The position numbers and the translations under genes are program-made. From Parapedobacter composti (GTDB lineage Bacteria > Bacteroidota > Bacteroidia > Sphingobacteriales > Sphingobacteriaceae): a stretch of 64,000 bases of DNA. Where the stretch lies: assembly GCF_900112315.1 (NCBI RefSeq), contig NZ_FOLL01000011.1:62001-126000 (forward strand), given 5' to 3'. Numbering within the stretch: the stretch's first letter is position 1; the number at the start of each line of letters is the position of its first letter. The notes beneath the pieces are model-generated. The model did not search any database. It worked only from the letters and a program-made list of their open reading frames with translations, and had not been told where the DNA came from. This document shows positions 56,737-64,000 of this stretch, one piece after another.

Positions 56737-58365
56737 TTACTGTTTTTTCTTGCTTGATTTTGAAGCCTGCTGCGCTGCGAGCTGCAAGGCCTTGTAGGCG
56801 TTAACAACACCTCCGGTCACACACACTTCGTTCATGGATACGCGCCTGTTCTGGCCGTCTGGCCCCTTCACCTTTACGCGCTGGTCTACACGGGTAACTG
56901 ACTGCATGATGATGCGCTTTACCTCCACGGCCGGAAGCTCGGGGTAGTATGACCGTATCAGGGCCGCAAGGCCGGCCACTACCGGTGCTGCCATGCTGGT
57001 GCCTTGTTGGTCTTTATAGGTTGACCCGGGCATGGTGGAGTGTATTTTTACGCCTGGAGCAAACACATCGACAGAACGGCGGCCGTAGTTGGAGAACGAG
57101 GCGACCAAATCGCCGTCATTTTTCCATTGGCTGGCCCCAACTTCTATCCAAGCATCGGCTTCGCCTTTATTGATGCCCAAGCTATCCACGTAATTCCGGT
57201 TGGGGAAATTGGGGTTGGCGTCATTGTCCTGACCTTCGTTTCCGGCAGCATGGACTATCAGTACATCGTTTTCCATCGCAAAACGTACGGCGTCATCCAC
57301 CACCTGTTTGTCTTTGGCAAAGGCTTTCCCGAAGCTCATATTGATGACTTTGGCTCCGTTTTCTACTGCATACAGGATGGAATTGGCCACATCCTTATCG
57401 CGCTCATCGCCATCGGGAACGGTACGTATGGCCATAATCCGCACGTTATCTGCCACCCCTTTTATGCCAATATCATTGTCGCGCACGGCACCGATAATAC
57501 CGGCAACATGGGTGCCATGATCCGCATCCGGGCCCGTTACATCGGCATTGCCGTAATACCGCTCACGACTGTTTTCATAATCATCGCCAACGATGTGGCG
57601 CGGGTCGTATTCCTTGTTGAGGTGGTAGTTTACTTGGTTGTTAAAGTACTCCACGCCGTCTTTGAGTTGTTCGTAGAATTTACTGAAGTCGGGTTCGTCT
57701 TTCAGTTCTTTCTTAATGATCTTTAAGGCCATCTTTTCCAGATCGTCTTCGGCTCTGTATCGATCAAAGTCAGCGAGGGTAGGGTTTTCTTTCCCGATCC
57801 GGGCTACGATGGTGTCTACGGCTCGTTTCAAGCCGGTGTAGCTAACCTGGCCGAACCGGGCCTCCTGCGTCTTGTTGGCGTAGTAGGTAACCATCTTTTG
57901 GTATTCCTGAAATTCCCGCCGTTCTTCGCCGCTCATCGGGGTGGATGGCAATACGGAAATGTATTTGGGTTCAAGGACCCTCACCAGGCGGGTGACCTCA
58001 AGATTATCGTAATGAACGTTTTCACCGTTTGCATTGCCGATGAAATTCCATCCGTATTTGTCATTTATATAGCCGTTTCCATCTTCATCCTTGCCGGTGG
58101 CAGCGCTGTCCTTTTCGTTGATCCACATCACATCGCGCAAATCTTCATGGTTGACATCGATACCACCGTCAATCACGGCAACGACCACCGGTGTGCTTCT
58201 TTTGCCTTTCAGCAGCAGTTCATACGCCTTTTCGGTGCTGATACCCATCACACCGTCGCGCTCATAATCAAGGTTGAACCAGTTAGGGGGAGGATTGTCT
58301 TGTCCGACAGAAAGTAAAGGGATTAGGATGAGAAAGAATGCATTGCGCAATTTCCAGAACGCCAT
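56737..58365 (-). CDS. S8 family serine peptidase (subtilisin-like)
   Basis: 542 residues with a signal peptide ending near SVGQ. The catalytic triad is Asp66 (VVAVIDGGID), His283 (DADHGTHVAG) and Ser457 (GTSMAAPV), with the oxyanion Asn375 in HAAGNEG. More than 200 residues separate Asp and His, against about 30 in subtilisin, so there is a large insert (about 110-275) of helical, charged sequence. Probably secreted or periplasmic. Confidence 0.95.
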   Translation of the reverse strand: MAFWKLRNAFFLILIPLLSVGQDNPPPNWFNLDYERDGVMGISTEKAYELLLKGKRSTPVVVAVIDGGIDVNHEDLRDVMWINEKDSAATGKDEDGNGYINDKYGWNFIGNANGENVHYDNLEVTRLVRVLEPKYISVLPSTPMSGEERREFQEYQKMVTYYANKTQEARFGQVSYTGLKRAVDTIVARIGKENPTLADFDRYRAEDDLEKMALKIIKKELKDEPDFSKFYEQLKDGVEYFNNQVNYHLNKEYDPRHIVGDDYENSRERYYGNADVTGPDADHGTHVAGIIGAVRDNDIGIKGVADNVRIMAIRTVPDGDERDKDVANSILYAVENGAKVINMSFGKAFAKDKQVVDDAVRFAMENDVLIVHAAGNEGQDNDANPNFPNRNYVDSLGINKGEADAWIEVGASQWKNDGDLVASFSNYGRRSVDVFAPGVKIHSTMPGSTYKDQQGTSMAAPVVAGLAALIRSYYPELPAVEVKRIIMQSVTRVDQRVKVKGPDGQNRRVSMNEVCVTGGVVNAYKALQLAAQQASKSSKKKQ

Positions 58366-58391
58366 ATAGTAGTTAATTTTTCGTATGCTGA

Positions 58392-58399
58392 CAAATATA
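58392..58399 (-). promoter_or_regulatory. -7 element (TATATTTG) of the S8 peptidase
   Basis: It matches TAnnTTTG on the minus strand, 27 bp before the ATG at 58365. Confidence 0.5.
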
Positions 58400-58483
58400 C
58401 TGTTTATTGCTGTATACTATTTATTACCGCCGAATATTTGCAAAAGTTGACAAATATCTCCACCAAAGGTTTAACTAAACTGT

Positions 58484-58491
58484 TATCTTTG
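58484..58491 (+). promoter_or_regulatory. -7 element (TATCTTTG) of the S9 peptidase
   Basis: A perfect TAnnTTTG match, 25 bp before ATG 58517. The two peptidase genes are divergent and share this 151-bp spacer. Confidence 0.55.
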
Positions 58492-58516
58492 TTTACTAAT
58501 CGTGTAACTAAGCGGC

Positions 58517-60673
58517 ATGCCGATGAACCGAAAATCAACTAATTTTTTAATAATGAGTGTTTTAATGACTTCCTGTGCGCAGGAGAAGTCCCGGACGCCT
58601 TACGAGTGGCCATCGATTGCTGCGCCGATCGCTGCGGTGAAGCCGCATGTAAGAGCGCTGCATGGCGATACGGTGATCGACAATTATTATTGGTTGAATG
58701 ATTACTTTAAAAAGGGACCGGATACCGCGGCCGTTATTCAGTATCTTGAAGCGGAGAACGCGTATACCGACGCCATGATGAAAGATACCGAACCGTTGCA
58801 GGCCAAATTGTTTGAAGAAATGAAGGGGCGTGTTAAGGAGCAAGACGAGTCTGTGCCTTATTTTAAGAACGGGTACTATTATTATACACGCACCGAAGAA
58901 GGCAAGCAATATTACAAGTTCTGCCGTAAGAAAGAAAGCTTAGATGCGCCGGAAGAGGTGCTGTTGGATGTGGATGCACTGGCGGAGGGCCATTCTTATT
59001 ATTCCGTAAGGGGTTTCAATGTAAGTCCGGACAATAAGTTGCTGGCGTACGGGGTTGATACCGTGTCCAGACGGCAGTATACCATCCATATTAAAAAGCT
59101 GGAAACCGGCGAACTGATGGCGGATGCAATCCCTGGGACGACCGGGGGATCCGTGTGGGCCAACGATAACCAGACGTTGTTTTATACAAAAAATAATCCC
59201 GCTACGTTGCTTACGGAGAAAATCATGCGGCATACGCTTGGTAATGGGGTGGAGGGAGACGCGACCGTTTATCACGAACTGGATAACACGAACTATATTG
59301 GTGTAAGTAAGGCCAAATCAGGCCGGTTTATTTATATCTATTCTGGCGGTACACTATCGTCAGAGACCCGGTACCTGGATGCGGATAAGCCCATGGAAGC
59401 TTTCAGGGTGTTTCAGCCCCGCATGAAGGATGTGTTATACAGCGTCACAGCGTTATCGGATCGCTTTCTTATTGTAACCAACCGCGACGCTAAGAATTTC
59501 AAATTGATGGAATGCCCCTTGGACGAAACGGGCGTAGCGCATTGGAAAGAGATGATTCCGCACCGCGAGGATGTGCTGCTGGAAGATGTAGATGAATTTA
59601 AGGATTTTCTGGTTATATCCGAGCGGAAGAACGGCCTTGTTCAATTGGCGGTACGTAACCTGATGGACGGCAGTGAGCATTATCTGGATTTTGGCGAGGC
59701 AGCGTACACGGCCTACCCGGCAACGAATCCCGAGTACAATACCTCCACCTTGCGGTACGCGTATACATCGCTGACCACGCCGGCATCGACCTATGATTAC
59801 GACATGTTATTGCGGGAAAAGACCTTGAAGAAGCAACAGGAGGTTGTGGGCGGTTATAACGTTGAAGATTATACTACCGAGCGATTGTATGCGACGGCTG
59901 ACGATGGCACAAAAGTGCCTATATCGTTGGTCTATAAAAAAGGTTTCAGGAAGGACGGCAGCGCTCCGCTGCTGTTATATGGGTATGGCTCTTACGGTGC
60001 TACCATGGATCCTTCCTTCAGCTCCGCGCGGCTGAGCTTGTTGGATCGTGGGTTCGTGTTTGCCATTGCGCATATCCGTGGTGGACAGGAAATGGGCCGC
60101 CAATGGTATGAAGACGGTAAAATGATGAAAAAGAAAAACACATTCACCGACTTTATCGCTTGCGGCCAGTATTTAGTGGCCGAAAAATACACGGCCCCGG
60201 AACATCTTTACGCGCAGGGAGGCAGTGCCGGAGGGTTGCTTATGGGGGCTGTGATCAACATGGCGCCGCAGCTTTGGCATGGTGTCATTGCCCAAGTGCC
60301 ATTTGTAGATGTGGTTAATACCATGCTTGACGAGACCATACCGCTTACCACAAATGAATATGATGAATGGGGCAATCCGAATGATCGAGAAGCCTATTTC
60401 TACATGAAGAGCTATTCGCCTTATGAGCATGTAGAAGCGAAGGCATATCCGAATATGCTGGTGACTACCGGCTTGCACGACAGCCAGGTGCAGTACTTTG
60501 AGCCGGCTAAATGGGTTGCTAAACTGCGCGCGACCAAGACGGACAACAATGTGTTGTTACTGAAGACCGAGATGGATTATGGCCATGGGGGAGCATCCGG
60601 GCGGTTCGACTATCTGAAAGAAATCGCGCTGGTATACGCCTTCTTATGTGCATTGGAGGGCATCACGGATTAG
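58517..60673 (+). CDS. S9A family prolyl oligopeptidase, lipoprotein
   Basis: 718 residues (ATG 58523 is an alternative start). Signal with MTSC as a probable lipobox. An N-terminal beta-propeller (for example RGFNVSPDNKLLAYGVDTVS) is followed by an alpha/beta-hydrolase domain with Ser570 in GGSAGG, Asp in GLHDSQVQYFEP and His in DYGHGGASG. It cleaves short peptides, usually after Pro or basic residues. It is divergent from the S8 peptidase. Confidence 0.95.
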   Translation: MPMNRKSTNFLIMSVLMTSCAQEKSRTPYEWPSIAAPIAAVKPHVRALHGDTVIDNYYWLNDYFKKGPDTAAVIQYLEAENAYTDAMMKDTEPLQAKLFEEMKGRVKEQDESVPYFKNGYYYYTRTEEGKQYYKFCRKKESLDAPEEVLLDVDALAEGHSYYSVRGFNVSPDNKLLAYGVDTVSRRQYTIHIKKLETGELMADAIPGTTGGSVWANDNQTLFYTKNNPATLLTEKIMRHTLGNGVEGDATVYHELDNTNYIGVSKAKSGRFIYIYSGGTLSSETRYLDADKPMEAFRVFQPRMKDVLYSVTALSDRFLIVTNRDAKNFKLMECPLDETGVAHWKEMIPHREDVLLEDVDEFKDFLVISERKNGLVQLAVRNLMDGSEHYLDFGEAAYTAYPATNPEYNTSTLRYAYTSLTTPASTYDYDMLLREKTLKKQQEVVGGYNVEDYTTERLYATADDGTKVPISLVYKKGFRKDGSAPLLLYGYGSYGATMDPSFSSARLSLLDRGFVFAIAHIRGGQEMGRQWYEDGKMMKKKNTFTDFIACGQYLVAEKYTAPEHLYAQGGSAGGLLMGAVINMAPQLWHGVIAQVPFVDVVNTMLDETIPLTTNEYDEWGNPNDREAYFYMKSYSPYEHVEAKAYPNMLVTTGLHDSQVQYFEPAKWVAKLRATKTDNNVLLLKTEMDYGHGGASGRFDYLKEIALVYAFLCALEGITD

Positions 60674-60681
60674 GTGACTGA

Positions 60682-60897
60682 CTATTTTTTCTCTTGTGCT
60701 TCTTTTTTCCGCATCTCAAAATTCACGGCCGCGTTTTTACTGGCCCGCGACGAAACGTAAATGGCGGCGGATGCAAGCAGGATGACGATGAGAATACCCC
60801 AAACTCCCTTGCGCTTATCCTGCTTCATAAGCCAGATGAGCAACGCGATGAGGGGAACGGCGAAGAAAAGAATGAAAAACCAGCTTGTGCCTGTCAT
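60682..60897 (-). CDS. Small two-helix membrane protein, unknown
   Basis: 71 residues. Two hydrophobic segments (SWFFILFFAVPLIALLIWLM and GVWGILIVILLASAAIYVSS) separated by a basic loop, with a charged C-terminus. No known family recognised. It converges on the S9 gene, whose stop is 8 bp away. Confidence 0.6.
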   Translation of the reverse strand: MTGTSWFFILFFAVPLIALLIWLMKQDKRKGVWGILIVILLASAAIYVSSRASKNAAVNFEMRKKEAQEKK

Positions 60898-60998
60898 GCC
60901 GCAAAGTTCTGAATAAAAAGCAAGGTATGCAAATGGTATCTGTATGGCAGTCAGCCGCTAACATGACAGGGCTGGGATAAAAATAAAATATCAATAAA

Positions 60999-61031
60999 TT
61001 TGTGTAAAGAAAAATATTTTCTCTACATTTG
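60999..61031 (+). promoter_or_regulatory. Promoter of the second arg operon
   Basis: TTTG at 60999-61002, a 21-bp spacer, then TACATTTG at 61024-61031, matching TAnnTTTG. The predicted start near 61038 gives a leader of about 310 nt before the GNAT gene. Confidence 0.65.
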
Positions 61032-61038
61032 GCACCTT

Positions 61039-61330
61039 AATTGCAGCCCGGGTTGCAATACTATTCAGAATGAACACAAAAAATATAATCGCCGTATCTA
61101 CCGTGTCGTGCTTCCAGCACCACATGTTGTGCTTTTTGTGTGAAGTTTTAACTGCCGAGAGACCGGTACTCCGGCTCCGACGACCCATTTTGCCCCGGGC
61201 TTAATTGTGGGGCAACGCTCTCCGAAAAACGTACAGTATTAGGTCCGATAGCTGTACATCGAATCAACGGTTTTCGTTTAACGATTTAATTACCAAAACA
61301 CACCACTTCGTTGGCTGTTTTTAATTTTTT
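61039..61330 (+). promoter_or_regulatory. Candidate arginine attenuator leader
   Basis: Hairpin A: ATTGCA (61040-61045) with TGCAAT (61054-61059). Long-range option: AGCCCGGG (61045-61052) with CCCGGGCT (61194-61201), plus flanking AATT/AATT. Third option: TTGCCCC (61190-61196) with GGGGCAA (61209-61215). The last two share bases and exclude each other, and the long-range option also excludes hairpin A. A further hairpin, GTACAG (61231-61236) with CTGTAC (61252-61257), follows. Last, AAAACA (61295-61300) with TGTTTT (61316-61321), plus a T-rich tract to 61330, resembles a weak terminator 17 bp before the GNAT ATG. Confidence 0.55.
61070..61204 (+). CDS. Putative arginine leader peptide
   Basis: 44 codons, ATG 61070 to TAA 61202-61204. 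There are no Arg codons in the first 30. Five occur in the last 14 (AGA, CGG, CGA, CGA, CGG), in the segment ERPVLRLRRPILPRA. The middle is rich in Cys and His (CFQHHMLCFLC). It lies about 30 nt after the predicted transcription start of an operon that makes arginine. A ribosome slowed on these codons would change which RNA pairings form (see the attenuator entry). Function is inferred from position and codon content. Confidence 0.5.
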   Translation: MNTKNIIAVSTVSCFQHHMLCFLCEVLTAERPVLRLRRPILPRA

Positions 61331-61347
61331 AGGGGTCGTATATTCCA

Positions 61348-62058
61348 ATGCAACTTTCAGACTTTTTGATTATACCTGCTTCTGAGCAACATATTGCATA
61401 CGCTCAGCAGATTTGCGACGAGATGGCAGAGTCGGCCAAAGCCCGGGGAACCGGGATTGCCCAGCGCAGTCCGGAATACGTAGCGAATAAGATGCGTGAA
61501 GGCAAGGCGGTGATAGCGCTGCGTAAGACAGATTGGGCGTGGGCCGGTTTCTGTTATATTGAAACCTGGAGCCATGGGGATTTCGTGGCCAACTCCGGTT
61601 TGGTGGTAAACCCCGAATTTCGTAAGGTAGGGTTGGCCCGCGCCATTAAAAAGCGTATCTTCGACCTCTCACGGGAGAAGTACCCGAAAGCTAAGATATT
61701 TGGCCTTACCACCGGACTTGCGGTAATGAAGATTAATTCGGAGCTGGGTTACGAGCCGGTAACGTATTCCGAACTCACACAAGATGAAGAGTTCTGGAAG
61801 GGATGCCAAAGCTGCGTGAACTATGACATCCTGACCAGCAAGCAACGTAAAAACTGCATGTGCACGGCCATGTTGTGGGACCCGGTAGAGAAAGAGAAGG
61901 AGTTGCGTGAGCGTATTGAAATGAAGGCCAAAGCGCGCGAACGGTTGAAGCAAATTACCAAGAAATCGTCGCTCCTGAAACGGATAGAAGCGAAACTGTG
62001 GAAATCGACCAAAAAAATGATCACCGCGTTTATCGCCAGACATCCAAGGACGGCATAA
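61348..62058 (+). CDS. GNAT family acyltransferase, candidate N-acylglutamate synthase
   Basis: 236 residues. GNAT core: GLVVNPEFRKVGLARAIKKR is the acyl-CoA-binding motif (a variant of RxxGxG/A), and FGLTTGLAVMKINSELGYEP is the late beta-strand/helix. A C-terminal region carries Cys (KGCQSCVNYDIL, KNCMCTAMLW) and a charged coil. Its place directly before argG and argC suggests it makes the N-acylglutamate that starts the pathway, since no argA or argJ is seen. I recall a similar GNAT proposed for this role in Bacteroides; this is not proved here. Confidence 0.85.
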   Translation: MQLSDFLIIPASEQHIAYAQQICDEMAESAKARGTGIAQRSPEYVANKMREGKAVIALRKTDWAWAGFCYIETWSHGDFVANSGLVVNPEFRKVGLARAIKKRIFDLSREKYPKAKIFGLTTGLAVMKINSELGYEPVTYSELTQDEEFWKGCQSCVNYDILTSKQRKNCMCTAMLWDPVEKEKELRERIEMKAKARERLKQITKKSSLLKRIEAKLWKSTKKMITAFIARHPRTA

Positions 62059-62082
62059 GCTGTATAAACTCAATAGATATCA

Positions 62083-63273
62083 ATGAAGAAAGTCGTATTA
62101 GCATTCAGCGGAGGGTTAGACACCTCATTTTGTTGCATTTACTTGTCCAGAGATCTCGGACTGGAGGTACATTCAGTCATCGTTAACACGGGTGGTTTTT
62201 CAGCGGAAGAACTCGGCCAGATTGAGCAACGGGCTTATTCCCTCGGCGTGAAGTCCCATACTGTTGTCGATGAAACGCAGCACTATTACGACAGTTGTAT
62301 CAGATACCTTATTTTCGGAAACGTACTGAAAAATGCTACCTACCCGTTGTCAGTAAGCGCGGAACGGGTAAGCCAGGCCACGGCCATTGCTCATTATGCC
62401 AAACAAATCGGTGCGGAATATGTGGCACATGGCAGTACTGGAGCGGGTAACGACCAAGTACGGTTCGATATGATTTTCAACACGCTTATCCCGGAGGTGG
62501 AAATCATTACCCCCATACGCGATTTAAAGCTGAGCCGTGAAGAAGAAATTGCATACCTGCATAAACATGGAGTGGAGTTCAGTGCCGAAAAAGCCAAATA
62601 TTCCATCAATAAAGGAATATGGGGCACTTCAGTGGGCGGGCAAGAAACACTTACCTCTCATGAAACGCTGCCGGAAGAGGCCTGGCCTACACCGGTGACA
62701 GCTACGGAAACCCGGCGACTGGCGATTGACTTTGTAAAGGGCGAACCGGTGGCATTGGATGGCATGGAATTGGGACCGGTGAAGGTTATCCAAGAATTGC
62801 AGGCCATAGCCCAGCCTTATGGTATCGGGCGTGATATCCATGTGGGCGATACCATTATCGGCATAAAAGGGCGGGTTGGCTTTGAAGCGGCGGCCCCCAT
62901 CATTCTTATCAAAGCGCACCATACGCTGGAAAAACATACGCTGACCAAATGGCAGCTGAGCTGGAAAGATCAATTAGCCGCGTTTTACGGCAACTGGATG
63001 CATGAAGGGCAAATGCATGATCCGGTAATGCGGGATATCGAAGCTTTCTTGCAAAGCGCGCAGCAGACGGTGAGCGGAAAGGTATTCGTTGAACTGAATC
63101 CTTACCGTTTTACCATCGTTGGTATTGAATCGGCCCACGACCTGATGTCCAGCAAATTCGGCAGTTATGGAGAGATGAATAATACCTGGACTGGCGATGA
63201 CGTAAAAGGGTTTTCCAAGATTTTCGGTAATCAAGTGTCTATCTGGCACAAGGTGAACAGGGGGGGGGAATGA
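62083..63273 (+). CDS. argG: Argininosuccinate synthase
   Basis: 396 residues. The ATP-binding P-loop of the PP-type is AFSGGLDTS (8-16); GSTGAGNDQVRFD follows. It joins citrulline and aspartate. It starts 24 bp after the GNAT gene. The 3' end has nine consecutive G (63260-63268) and overlaps argC by 4 bp. Confidence 0.97.
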   Translation: MKKVVLAFSGGLDTSFCCIYLSRDLGLEVHSVIVNTGGFSAEELGQIEQRAYSLGVKSHTVVDETQHYYDSCIRYLIFGNVLKNATYPLSVSAERVSQATAIAHYAKQIGAEYVAHGSTGAGNDQVRFDMIFNTLIPEVEIITPIRDLKLSREEEIAYLHKHGVEFSAEKAKYSINKGIWGTSVGGQETLTSHETLPEEAWPTPVTATETRRLAIDFVKGEPVALDGMELGPVKVIQELQAIAQPYGIGRDIHVGDTIIGIKGRVGFEAAAPIILIKAHHTLEKHTLTKWQLSWKDQLAAFYGNWMHEGQMHDPVMRDIEAFLQSAQQTVSGKVFVELNPYRFTIVGIESAHDLMSSKFGSYGEMNNTWTGDDVKGFSKIFGNQVSIWHKVNRGGE

Positions 63274-64000
63274 GTAAGGTAAAGGTAGGCATCATCGGTT
63301 CCGCCGGTTATACGGGCGGTGAACTGCTCCGTATCCTTATCCACCACCCGCATGTGGATATTGTATTTGCGTATAGTGCCAGCAATGCAGGCAATCTCAT
63401 TGCTGATGTTCACACCGACCTGTTGGGCGATACCAGCCTGCGCTTCAGTGATACCTTCCATAGCGATATAGACGTATTGTTCCTCTGTGTAGGCCACGGC
63501 GATGCCCGGAAATTTCTGGAAGCCAACACGATTGAACCGCATGTGAAGATTATTGACCTTTCCCAGGATTACCGCTTACGTGCCCGGACGGAATACCAAG
63601 GTCGGTCTTTTGTATACGGATTGCCGGAGTTGCAGCGGGAGACCATCCGGTCCGCGCAGTATATCGCCAACCCGGGTTGCTTCGCTACAGGTATCCAGCT
63701 GGCTTTGCTGCCGCTAGCGGCGCAAGGGCTGCTTACCGGCGAAATCCACATCAATGCAACAACGGGTTCTACGGGCGCAGGGCAAAAACCGTCAACCACC
63801 TCCCATTTTAGCTGGCGGAATAATAATTTATCTGTATATAAGGCATTTACGCATCAACACTTGCAGGAAATCAGCGAATCGTTCGAAAGCCTGCAGCCGG
63901 GATTCCTGCCAGCTGATGGCGATACCTTGTTGCAGCGGGCGCAGCAGCGGATAAACATTATTCCACAGCGGGGCGATTTCACGCGGGGCATCCTTTCGGC
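63270..64000 (+). CDS. argC: N-acyl-gamma-glutamyl-phosphate reductase, 5' part
   Basis: Open from ATG 63270 (ATGA overlap with the argG stop) to the window edge, 243 codons. It has the Rossmann start VGIIGSAGYTGGELLRIL, YGLPEL, and the catalytic Cys137 in NPGCFATGIQ, then TTGSTGAGQKPS. It makes the semialdehyde used by ArgD. The G tract just before it supplies the ribosome binding site. Confidence 0.96.
   Translation, partial: MSKVKVGIIGSAGYTGGELLRILIHHPHVDIVFAYSASNAGNLIADVHTDLLGDTSLRFSDTFHSDIDVLFLCVGHGDARKFLEANTIEPHVKIIDLSQDYRLRARTEYQGRSFVYGLPELQRETIRSAQYIANPGCFATGIQLALLPLAAQGLLTGEIHINATTGSTGAGQKPSTTSHFSWRNNNLSVYKAFTHQHLQEISESFESLQPGFLPADGDTLLQRAQQRINIIPQRGDFTRGILS

Noticed and set aside
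63754-63954. Separate small gene near the window end
   Set aside because: It is an alternative frame inside argC, whose conserved motifs run through this region.

Overview
The window looks like chromosome from a member of the Bacteroidota, most likely Sphingobacteriaceae (Pedobacter/Parapedobacter-like). This is inferred from three things: SusC/SusD pairs with FecI/FecR-type regulators, promoters of the form TTTG-N19-TAnnTTTG (for example 15315-15345 and 26740-26769), and an arginine pathway built on an N-acyl-ornithine carbamoyltransferase. I see no rRNA, tRNA, CRISPR array, transposase or prophage block. The apparent holin at 4206 is a lone membrane protein.

Layout. 1-1923: end of a SusC gene and its SusD partner. 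2011-5770: MFS transporter, SDR oxidoreductase, small membrane protein, and a DACNV/diadenylate-cyclase-like protein. 5831-11729: six-gene, GntR-controlled ABC transporter operon with a 26-bp operator-like palindrome at its start; it ends in a permease fused to a periplasmic thioredoxin-like domain. 11843-14941: small secreted protein, beta-lactamase-fold hydrolase, CoA-binding protein and LacI regulator. 14942-15311: gene-free stretch with tandem 42-bp repeats. 15422-30440: S10-spc-alpha ribosomal cluster from rplC to rplQ, with secY, map, infA and rpoA; rpsJ is absent from its head. 30538-35361: argD-argF'-argB-proC-argE. 35504-38265: outer-membrane beta-barrel protein and a YbjQ-family protein.

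38347-50453 (minus strand): an ECF sigma factor, a FecR anti-sigma factor, an STN-containing SusC, a SusD, a surface lipoprotein, a beta-lactamase-fold lipoprotein, a dipeptide epimerase and a second beta-lactamase-fold hydrolase. I read this as an uptake and processing locus for peptides, possibly cell-wall peptides. 50602-54715: DJ-1/PfpI protein, large catalase and an atypical SDR. 54726-56648 (minus): recA, nth and a small protein. 56737-60897: S8 and S9 peptidases, divergently transcribed, and a small membrane protein. 61024-64000: a long leader, a GNAT acyltransferase, argG and the 5' part of argC.

The strongest new candidate is the leader of the second arginine operon (61024-61330). 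It carries a canonical-looking promoter and a 44-codon ORF with five arginine codons among its last fourteen. It also has mutually exclusive RNA pairings and a hairpin with a U-tract just before the GNAT start. Together these suggest arginine-responsive attenuation. The two arg clusters together cover most of the pathway. The carbamoyltransferase has Val at the position that separates acetyl- from succinyl-ornithine enzymes, which predicts succinylated intermediates. Other points of interest are the permease-thioredoxin fusion, the DAC-like protein, and structured RNA spacers before rpsD, rpoA and rplQ.
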